Part shown: positions 34,581-41,465 of the stretch, piece by piece
Layout of the letters: each line of letters starts with the position of its first letter
How positions within the stretch are numbered: the stretch's first letter is position 1
Assembly: GCF_014192715.1 (NCBI RefSeq)
Contig: NZ_JACHYH010000001.1
Span: 434,001-498,000 of the forward strand
Length of the DNA: 64,000 bases
Source of the DNA: Luteibacter sp. Sphag1AF
Lineage (GTDB): Bacteria; Pseudomonadota; Gammaproteobacteria; Xanthomonadales; Rhodanobacteraceae
Direction of reading: 5' to 3'
Program-made: the position numbers and the translations under genes
Notes under the pieces: model-generated
The model's database searches: none
Seen by the model: only the letters and a program-made list of their open reading frames with translations
What the model was told of the DNA's origin: nothing

Positions 34581-35519
34581 ATGGAAACCCGCGCACATCA
34601 CATCCTCATCGGCTTGTTCACCGTCCTCGTCGTGATCGCGGGGCTGGGCTTCGGCGTGTGGCTCGCCAAGACCCGCTCCGATCAGGAATGGAATTACTAC
34701 GACATTGTGTTCAACGAGGCAGTGACCGGCCTGTCCAAGGGCGGTGCCGTGCAATACAACGGCATCCGCCTCGGCGACGTCATGCAGTTGCGGCTCGATC
34801 CGGAAGATCCACGCCGCGTGCTGGCCAGGGTGCGCGTGTCCGGTGATACCCCACTGCACCGCGACACGCATGCCAAGCTCGCGCTCGCCGGAGTTACCGG
34901 CGTGGCGTTCATCCAGTTGAGTGGCGGTACACCGGGAACGCCGTTGCTGGTGGGACATGATGGCGAGGTGCCCACGATCGTGGCCGATCCGTCCCCATTC
35001 ACCCGCCTGCTTACCAACGGCGAAGATCTGGTCACCAACATCAACCAGGTGGCCGCCCGCGCGAATGATCTGCTGTCACCGGACAACGTGCACCGCATCG
35101 AACGCACACTGGATCACCTGGACAAGACCACCGGCGTCATTGCCGACGAGCGCGAGGACATCCGCGATCTCGTCAAGCAACTGGCCGTCGCCAGCCGCCA
35201 GGCCAACGAAACACTGGCAGAAACGCAGAAACTCGTCCGCAACGCCAACGGTCTGCTGGAAAACCAGGGCAAGCCCACGCTGCAAAGTGCGCAGCGCGCC
35301 ATGGCGTCGCTGGAACACACCACCGCCAGCATCGACCGCCTGCTTGCTGACAACACCGATGCCATCAACGGCGGCGTCCAGAGCCTCGGCGACCTGGGAC
35401 CTGCCCTTCGCGATCTTCGCAACAGCCTCAACTCGCTGCGATCCATCACCCGTCGTCTCGACGAGAATCCCAGCGGCTACCTGTTCGGACGCGAGAAGAC
35501 CAAGGAGTTCACCCCGTGA
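34581..35519 (+). CDS. mlaD: MlaD-type MCE protein
   Basis: 312 residues. A TM helix (about 6-28) anchors the protein; an MCE domain (about 38-120, with AVTGLSKGGAVQYNGIRLGDV) binds lipid. A long helical coiled-coil region (about 170-300) fits a periplasmic tube or tether. It starts 5 nt after the mlaF stop. In E. coli MlaD is 183 residues; the longer C-terminal helix is common in PqiB/Ttg2-type relatives. It overlaps the lipoprotein gene by 4 nt. Confidence 0.93.
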   Translation: METRAHHILIGLFTVLVVIAGLGFGVWLAKTRSDQEWNYYDIVFNEAVTGLSKGGAVQYNGIRLGDVMQLRLDPEDPRRVLARVRVSGDTPLHRDTHAKLALAGVTGVAFIQLSGGTPGTPLLVGHDGEVPTIVADPSPFTRLLTNGEDLVTNINQVAARANDLLSPDNVHRIERTLDHLDKTTGVIADEREDIRDLVKQLAVASRQANETLAETQKLVRNANGLLENQGKPTLQSAQRAMASLEHTTASIDRLLADNTDAINGGVQSLGDLGPALRDLRNSLNSLRSITRRLDENPSGYLFGREKTKEFTP

Positions 35520-36139
35520 AGATCACTCACCTCGCCGCGTTCCTGAGCCTGGGCGTGCTCACCGCCTGTTCCATTCTTCCGAAAGCCGAATCGCCCTCTA
35601 TATATACGTTGCCTGCCAGCCCGGGTGCGCGACCGGCCGGAGGCAACCCGGTAAGCTGGTCGCTGCGCGTTGCAACACCCAACGCATCACGCACGCTGGA
35701 CAGCACGCGCATCGCCGTGGTGCCTGAAGCCAACACGCTGAGTGTCTATGCCGGCGCCCGCTGGAGCGACAACGTCACCCATCTGTTGCGTGACCGCCTT
35801 GCAGATGCCTTCCGCGACAGCGGCCGCATCGCCGCACTCAGCACCGACGACAGCGAACTGCAGGCCGACTTTGAACTGGGCGGCACACTGCGTTCGTTCC
35901 AGACCGAGTACGTGGCAGGCAAACCGGAAGTCACGATCCGCTTCGACGCCACACTGGCTGACACCCGTCAACACCACATCCTTGCCAGCCGCACCTTTGA
36001 AGTCCGCCAGCCAGTGGACGGCAAGGAAGTACCGGCCGTGGTGGCGGCATTTGGCCAGGCGTCCGATTCGCTCGCCAGACAGGTCGTGACATGGACGTTT
36101 GAGCGGAATCCGACCGTACCGCCTGAGGGAGGGCGCTAG
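35516..36139 (+). CDS. ABC-type transport auxiliary lipoprotein
   Basis: 207 residues with a lipoprotein signal peptide; the lipobox is LTAC with C18. The mature part resembles the PqiC/ABC-type transport auxiliary lipoprotein family (VPEANTLSVYAGARWSDNVT and the terminal DSLARQVVTW). It is the last gene of the Mla operon, starting with GTG inside the mlaD stop (GTGA). In related systems such lipoproteins sit in the outer membrane and help pass lipid across the periplasm; that role here is inferred. Confidence 0.9.
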   Translation: MKITHLAAFLSLGVLTACSILPKAESPSIYTLPASPGARPAGGNPVSWSLRVATPNASRTLDSTRIAVVPEANTLSVYAGARWSDNVTHLLRDRLADAFRDSGRIAALSTDDSELQADFELGGTLRSFQTEYVAGKPEVTIRFDATLADTRQHHILASRTFEVRQPVDGKEVPAVVAAFGQASDSLARQVVTWTFERNPTVPPEGGR

Positions 36140-36179
36140 CGCGCAACGGTTGCCAGTCCCGAGGCACGCCAGGCCCGCG

Positions 36180-36788
36180 CTACGAATCAATCTGTCGAAA
36201 CGTCAGATTGATTCGGGGACCATGCGCCCGTGCGCGCCTGGGCAAGTCGTGCCGGTAAAGCGACTGGGTTTGCCCGGCCATGCGCAGCAAGCTTCCGCTT
36301 TCCAGGTCAAGCGCCATCGTATGCTTGCCCGTCGCGCGATCCCGAAAACGGAACGTGCGCGTCGCGCCCAGGGTGAGTGAGCCAATGACGGGGTGCGGAC
36401 CCAGTTCAGGCTCGTCGTCGCTGTGCCACCCCATGGAATCGGTGCCATCCCGATAGAGGTTCGCCAGCACGCTGTTGAAGCGCGCCCCGCATGCCTCCGC
36501 GACACGGTCCCGTAGCAGCGCCAACGCGGGCGTCCATGGCAAGGCGGGAAAGCGCGTGCCCGAATAGGTATATGTCGCGTTCGCATCGCCAATCCATGCC
36601 GAGAGGCGCGGCGAGTCCACCATGCGCCCGAATATGCGGATGCGGTGCACCTCCCAGGGGAGGCTGGCCGTAAGCTCGTGCAGCAGATCATCAGCCCCGG
36701 CCGGATTCATCCAGCCGGGGTGAATCGTCACGTCCGCTCCCGGAAGATCGACGCGCCGCCATTGCGCGGGCTCCGGGAACAGGCTCAC
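36180..36788 (-). CDS. alkB: AlkB-like 2-oxoglutarate/Fe(II) dioxygenase
   Basis: 202 residues. The iron-binding set is visible: HSDDE (H-x-D) and H in SLYRHDLP, with the 2-oxoglutarate Arg in RINLTFRQ at the C-terminus. The signature TFRFR also fits. AlkB proteins repair alkylated bases by oxidative demethylation. The start is the GTG at 36788 that overlaps the amidase stop by 4 nt; the frame extends upstream to 36974 inside the amidase gene with no AlkB-like sequence. The last codons form a perfect 12-bp inverted repeat. Confidence 0.92.
   Translation of the reverse strand: MSLFPEPAQWRRVDLPGADVTIHPGWMNPAGADDLLHELTASLPWEVHRIRIFGRMVDSPRLSAWIGDANATYTYSGTRFPALPWTPALALLRDRVAEACGARFNSVLANLYRDGTDSMGWHSDDEPELGPHPVIGSLTLGATRTFRFRDRATGKHTMALDLESGSLLRMAGQTQSLYRHDLPRRARAHGPRINLTFRQIDS
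36183..36215. repeat. 12-bp inverted repeat in the last codons of alkB
   Basis: CGAATCAATCTG and CAGATTGATTCG with a 9-nt loop form a perfect hairpin overlapping the 3' end of the alkB-like gene, 44 nt beyond the Mla operon stop. There is no T tract. Confidence 0.6.
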
Positions 36789-38188
36789 CCGACCGGTTCC
36801 ACGGGATATTCCGGCTCGGCGTCCAGCGACGACGCGCAAACCGCTGCCAGTTCGAGCAGGCGAAGATCCGAGCCGCGCGCGCCCACCAATTGCATGCCGA
36901 TTGGCATGCCGTTGGGCAACGTGCCCATGGGGATGCTCACAGCCGGACAGCCCGCCAGGCTGGCGAAGCTGCACAGATCGCCCTGCGACGCAGGCACGGG
37001 GCCATCCAGCGGGAACGCCCCCTGCGAGGTGGTGGGCAGCACCAGGACGTCCACCTGAGCAAACAGGCGCCGCATTTTCAGGGTCGCCGCATCCAGCACA
37101 AGATCCGCGGCAGCATACTCAGCCGCACTCTTGGTGGCAGCAAAGTCCACCATCTGGCGGAACTGCGGCGATACCGGATAGGCCTCGTCGTCCAGCTCCT
37201 CGCGGAAGGTGTTGAGCATTTCCGCTTCCATCAGCAGCAAGCCTGCGCGGCGCGTACGGGCGAAATCCCAGTCGGAGAAGTCGACCGTGCGGCGTTCGCC
37301 GAGCTCGCGCGGCAATTTTTCCAGAGCGGCCTCAAAGACGTCGATGACGTCCTGTTCCACGCCAATGGCGGCCAGATCGGGCAGGAAGCCAGCGCGCAGA
37401 TTGCCCGGCTCCCAGTCCGGCGGCGAGAAGGCCACGCGTCGGCGGCGTGATCGGGCATCGTCGGCGTCGTAACCGGCCAGCGTCTGCAAAAGCACCGTCA
37501 GATCATCGACGCCACGCGCCAGCAGGCCCACTGCATCCAGACGACGCGCTGCGGGCACCAAGCCGCGCGCAGAGATTTCACCGTGGGTGGGTTTCAGTGC
37601 ATACACGCCGCAATAGCTGGCAGGAATGCGGATGGAACCGAGGCTATCCGATCCGATGGCGGCCGCCGCAAGGCCCGAGGCCACCGCCGCCGCTGCGCCA
37701 CCGGACGATCCGCCGGCTGTGTAACCCATGCGATGCGGATTGTGCGTTGCGCCATAGTGAGGGTTGTTGGTCGTCATGCCCAACGCGCCTTCGTCCATAT
37801 TTGTCTTGCCCAACAACACCGCACCGGATGCACGAAGGCGCGCGACCGCGTGCGCGTCCTCTTCTGCAATGCGGGTACGGCGACGCATGCCGGCACGTGT
37901 CGGCAAGCCGCCCACGTCGAAATTGTCCTTGATGGCGATGGGAATACCATCGAGCCGGCCGATCACGCCATCCCGGCGGCGGCGGTCTGCCGCGAGCGCC
38001 TGCTCCTGGGTCAGGCTGGGGCGAAGATCCACATAAGCGTTGATTTTCGGGTTAAGGCGCTCAATGGCGTTCTGGTACACGTCGGACAGGGCCTGTGGCT
38101 GAACCCTTCCGCTTGCCAGCCAGTGCAGCATGCGCAACAGCGTGGCGCGGCGCATTTCAGTATCGGCGACAGGTGGCATCGTATTCAT
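36785..38188 (-). CDS. Amidase (amidase-signature family)
   Basis: 467 residues. The amidase signature is clear: catalytic Lys in IPIAIKDNFDVGGLPT, the Gly/Ser-rich GGSSGGAAAAVASGLA and the nucleophile Ser in DSLGSIRIPAS. Substrates of this family range from small amides to aryl-acyl amides and cannot be inferred. GGGAG lies 6 nt before the ATG at 38188. The gene is translationally coupled to the downstream alkB-like gene. Confidence 0.92.
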   Translation of the reverse strand: MNTMPPVADTEMRRATLLRMLHWLASGRVQPQALSDVYQNAIERLNPKINAYVDLRPSLTQEQALAADRRRRDGVIGRLDGIPIAIKDNFDVGGLPTRAGMRRRTRIAEEDAHAVARLRASGAVLLGKTNMDEGALGMTTNNPHYGATHNPHRMGYTAGGSSGGAAAAVASGLAAAAIGSDSLGSIRIPASYCGVYALKPTHGEISARGLVPAARRLDAVGLLARGVDDLTVLLQTLAGYDADDARSRRRRVAFSPPDWEPGNLRAGFLPDLAAIGVEQDVIDVFEAALEKLPRELGERRTVDFSDWDFARTRRAGLLLMEAEMLNTFREELDDEAYPVSPQFRQMVDFAATKSAAEYAAADLVLDAATLKMRRLFAQVDVLVLPTTSQGAFPLDGPVPASQGDLCSFASLAGCPAVSIPMGTLPNGMPIGMQLVGARGSDLRLLELAAVCASSLDAEPEYPVEPVG

Positions 38189-38363
38189 GAAATCTCCCTT
38201 TTGCTGGGTCGATTATGGGAGGTATATGTGAAAAGTTCGCAAGCCCCTGTTCTCAAATCGGGCTGTTTGAAACGCATGATTGCCGCTGCACGGTGTAAAC
38301 CGGACAATGAGCGGTCATGCGTGGTCTCACCGCGCGCCAAAGCCAGCCTTGAGGGAGCCAGCC

Positions 38364-39965
38364 ATGAGCGAACGCGAAACCATGGAATACGACGTCATCG
38401 TCGTCGGAGCGGGGCCTGCTGGCCTTGCGTTCGCCATCCGCCTGAAGCAGCTGCAGCCGGAAACCACCGTCTGCGTGATCGAGAAGGCCTCGACCATCGG
38501 CGCGCAGATCCTGTCTGGCGCGGTGATCGAGCCGGAGCCGCTCACCGCACTACTGCCGGACTGGCAGAAGAATCCACCACCGGTCTGCGTGCCGGTGAAG
38601 CACGATGAGTTCTGGATGCTGCGCGATCACGCCTCGGCAACGAAGCTGCCGACGCCGCCGCAGATGCACAACCATGGCAATTTCATCGTCAGCCTGGGCG
38701 CGCTGTGTGCGTGGCTTGCTCCGCAGGCCGAAGCGCTCGGCGTGGACGTGTTTCCCGGTTACGCCGCCGCCGAACCACTGTTTGACGATAGCGGCGCCGT
38801 CGCCGGCGTACGCATTGGCGACATGGGTGTGGCGCGCGATGGCACGCACAAGCCCGGCTACACCGAAGGCATCGACATTCGCGCAAAGATCACCGTGCTG
38901 GCCGAAGGCTGCCGTGGTCACATCAGCAAGCAGCTGATCCAGAAGTTTGGCCTGGACAAGGACAGCGACCCGCAGACCTACGGCATCGGCATCAAGGAAC
39001 TGTGGCAGCTGCCGCCCGGCCGCGTTGAACCGGGCAAAGTCATGCACACGCTGGGCTGGCCGCTTGCCTCGGACACCTATGGTGGCAGCTTCCTGTATCA
39101 CCTGGACAATGATCGCGTAGCGGTCGGTTTTGTCACTGGCCTTGATTACCCGGACCCGAATTTCTCGCCGTTCGAGGCATTCCAGCAGCTCAAGCACCAC
39201 CCGAAGATCAAGGAACTACTGGATGGCGGAACGATCGTCTCGGCCGGCGCGCGCGCCATTGTCGAAGGCGGCTTTCAGTCATTGCCCAAGGTGGAAATGC
39301 CCGGCGCGATCCTGATTGGCGACTCGGCAGGACTGGTCAACGTGCCCAAGATCAAGGGCACGCATCAGGCCATCCGCTCGGGCATGCTGGCCGCCGAACA
39401 CTTTGCACAGACCGCGGGTGCTGCTGGCTGGGATGCGAAACTGCGCGGCTCGGTTGTGATGAGCGAATTGAAGAAGGTGCGCAACATCCGCCCGGGCTTC
39501 AACAAGGGCTTGTGGGTCGGCCTGATCAATGCAGCGTGGGAAACGGTAACCGGCGGGGCATCGCCCTGGACGCTGAAGAACCACGCCGACTGGTCCTCAC
39601 TGAAGAAACTGGGCGACTACGAAACGCCGAAGCGCGACTACGTCGACCGCACCCTGGCGCCGCGCGATCGTCTGGCCAGCGTGTACTTCGCAGCGACCGA
39701 GCACGATGAAGACCAGCCGATCCACCTGAAGGTCGCCGATACGAACATCTGCATCGAAAAATGCACGGTGGAATACGGCAACCCGTGCCAGCGCTTCTGC
39801 CCCGCAGGCGTCTATGAAATCGTGGATGACGAGGCCGGCAAGCGCCTGCAGATCAACTCGGCCAACTGCGTGCACTGCAAGACCTGCGACATCAAGGATC
39901 CATACCAGATCATCACCTGGGTTACGCCCGAAGGTGGCTCCGGGCCGAATTACCAGAATCTCTGA
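38364..39965 (+). CDS. Electron transfer flavoprotein-ubiquinone oxidoreductase
   Basis: 533 residues. The FAD-binding motif VIVVGAGPAGLAFAIRLKQL is at the N-terminus. The C-terminal ferredoxin-like domain has the Cys set of one [4Fe-4S] cluster (GNPCQRFCPAGVYE and NCVHCKTCDIKDP). It takes electrons from ETF and passes them to ubiquinone at the inner membrane, so it links FadE-type dehydrogenases to respiration. GGGAG stands before the ATG at 38364. A glycosyltransferase gene begins 2 nt after its stop. etfB and etfA are 18 kb downstream. Confidence 0.97.
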   Translation: MSERETMEYDVIVVGAGPAGLAFAIRLKQLQPETTVCVIEKASTIGAQILSGAVIEPEPLTALLPDWQKNPPPVCVPVKHDEFWMLRDHASATKLPTPPQMHNHGNFIVSLGALCAWLAPQAEALGVDVFPGYAAAEPLFDDSGAVAGVRIGDMGVARDGTHKPGYTEGIDIRAKITVLAEGCRGHISKQLIQKFGLDKDSDPQTYGIGIKELWQLPPGRVEPGKVMHTLGWPLASDTYGGSFLYHLDNDRVAVGFVTGLDYPDPNFSPFEAFQQLKHHPKIKELLDGGTIVSAGARAIVEGGFQSLPKVEMPGAILIGDSAGLVNVPKIKGTHQAIRSGMLAAEHFAQTAGAAGWDAKLRGSVVMSELKKVRNIRPGFNKGLWVGLINAAWETVTGGASPWTLKNHADWSSLKKLGDYETPKRDYVDRTLAPRDRLASVYFAATEHDEDQPIHLKVADTNICIEKCTVEYGNPCQRFCPAGVYEIVDDEAGKRLQINSANCVHCKTCDIKDPYQIITWVTPEGGSGPNYQNL

Positions 39966-39966
39966 A

Positions 39967-41244
39967 ATGGATATCGGCTGGAAAATTCGCCGCCTGACTC
40001 ACCTCGTCCGACGCTTCGGAGGCAGTATTGCTGTCCGGGGCTGGCGGGGGACCATGCAGCGAATGCTCCAGGAGCGCAGCAGGGCGCGCGCAGGCAACGG
40101 GTCTGCCCAATCGTGGGCAGACATTGTCGTGGCAGCGCCCCCGGTACAGACAGCACCCCGGCGCATTCTCATTGTCGACAGCATGACGCCGGACGCCACG
40201 CGTGACTCCGGGTCCATGCGCCTCACCCAGATCTTCGCGCTGCTGCACGCCGATGGCTGGACCATCGACTTCTTCCCCGACGACGGCCTGGCGACCCGCG
40301 ACGATGCCGTCCGCCTTGCGGCCATGGGCGTACGCATCTCCCGCGAGGCATTGGCCTCGTGGCTGCCAGCCCATGGGCCGAAGTTGCAGGCCGTAATGCT
40401 TTGCCGCTTGCCAGTGGCAGATCAGTATCTGGACATCACGCGGCGACTGGCGCCTCACGCACGCGTTCTGTTCGACACGGTCGATCTGCACTTTGTGCGC
40501 GAGCGGCGCGCCGCTGCGCTTACGGGCAGTCGATCACTGGCCCGGCAGGCAGCCCGGTCACGTACGCGTGAGCTTCATGCCATCCATCGAAGTGACGTCA
40601 CACTGGTGGTCAGTGATGACGAGCGCGCCGTCCTGGCACGCGAACTGCCCGATGCACGCGTGGTTCTGCTGAGCAATGTGCACGACATCCACGACCGTGG
40701 CATGCCCTTCGAACAGCGCAAGGATCTCCTGTTTGTCGGCGGATTTGGCCACCCTCCCAACGCTGATGCCGTCCATTGGTTCGCTTCGGAAATCCTTCCC
40801 CGACTACGCCAGCACGAGCCCGACATTCAGTTGCACGTGGTGGGTGATATCGACGATGCATCCCGTCAGGCGCTGAGCCGCGATGGCCTGGTGATTCACG
40901 GACGCGTGCCTGATCTCACGCCCCTGCTTGAAAACGTGCGGCTTTCGGTCGCACCACTGCGTTTCGGCGCCGGGGTAAAGGGCAAGGTGAACCAGGCCAT
41001 GAGCCACGGCCTTCCTGTGGTGGCTACCGGCATCGCAGCGGAGGGCATGTATCTGGTCCACGGCGAAAACGCCATGATTGCTGATGCGCCCGCCGACTTC
41101 GCCAGCGCGGTGCTTGCTGCCTATACCGACGCCGATCTCTGGCTGAAGTTGTCTGACGCCGCCATGGAGAACGTGCGCGAACACTTTTCCGTCGAGGGTG
41201 CGCGTCGCTCGCTTCAGCGTGCGCTATCCGGTGACCACGCGTGA
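39967..41244 (+). CDS. Glycosyltransferase, GT4-like
   Basis: 425 residues. The C-terminal half is GT-B family GT4-like: LLFVGGFGHPPNADAVHWFASEILP, VHGRVPDLTPLLENVRLSVAPLRFGAGVKGKVNQAM and GLPVVATGIAAEGM. The N-terminus is amphipathic and Arg-rich, suited to membrane association. The ATG at 39967 is 2 nt after the ETF-QO stop with no ribosome-binding site, so it probably relies on reinitiation. The gene overlaps the next one by 4 nt. It starts a run of surface-glycan genes; donor and acceptor are unknown. Confidence 0.88.
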   Translation: MDIGWKIRRLTHLVRRFGGSIAVRGWRGTMQRMLQERSRARAGNGSAQSWADIVVAAPPVQTAPRRILIVDSMTPDATRDSGSMRLTQIFALLHADGWTIDFFPDDGLATRDDAVRLAAMGVRISREALASWLPAHGPKLQAVMLCRLPVADQYLDITRRLAPHARVLFDTVDLHFVRERRAAALTGSRSLARQAARSRTRELHAIHRSDVTLVVSDDERAVLARELPDARVVLLSNVHDIHDRGMPFEQRKDLLFVGGFGHPPNADAVHWFASEILPRLRQHEPDIQLHVVGDIDDASRQALSRDGLVIHGRVPDLTPLLENVRLSVAPLRFGAGVKGKVNQAMSHGLPVVATGIAAEGMYLVHGENAMIADAPADFASAVLAAYTDADLWLKLSDAAMENVREHFSVEGARRSLQRALSGDHA

Positions 41245-41465
41245 CCGGCCTGGTTCGCCATATCGTTCGCTGGGTATCGCGCCACCCGTCGCTGAAACGC
41301 GCACTGGTCAACACCATCTATCGACTGCCCGGTCTGGACATGGCGTTGCGTCGCGCGGCCAGCCAGAGCAGCCCATCGCAGACGGTTCCCGACGTGGACG
41401 CCGCGCACCTGTCGATTGAATCGCGTCAGGTGTTCGACCGCATCCGGGGCCACACGCCACGATGA
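41241..41465 (+). CDS. Small protein (74 residues) between two glycosyltransferases
   Basis: It begins with GTG inside the preceding stop (GTGA) and its stop overlaps the ATG of the following gene by 4 nt (ATGA), so it fits exactly between two glycosyltransferase genes. This is strong evidence that it is translated. The protein is Arg-rich with an amphipathic stretch at about 5-42 (SRHPSLKRALV, then IYRLPGLDMALRRAA) and a polar C-terminus. No TM helix and no domain recognised. Similar HP-LKR-type helices occur inside some LPS glycosyltransferases as membrane-surface anchors, so it may bind the membrane or a partner enzyme (inference). Confidence 0.8.
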   Translation: MTGLVRHIVRWVSRHPSLKRALVNTIYRLPGLDMALRRAASQSSPSQTVPDVDAAHLSIESRQVFDRIRGHTPR

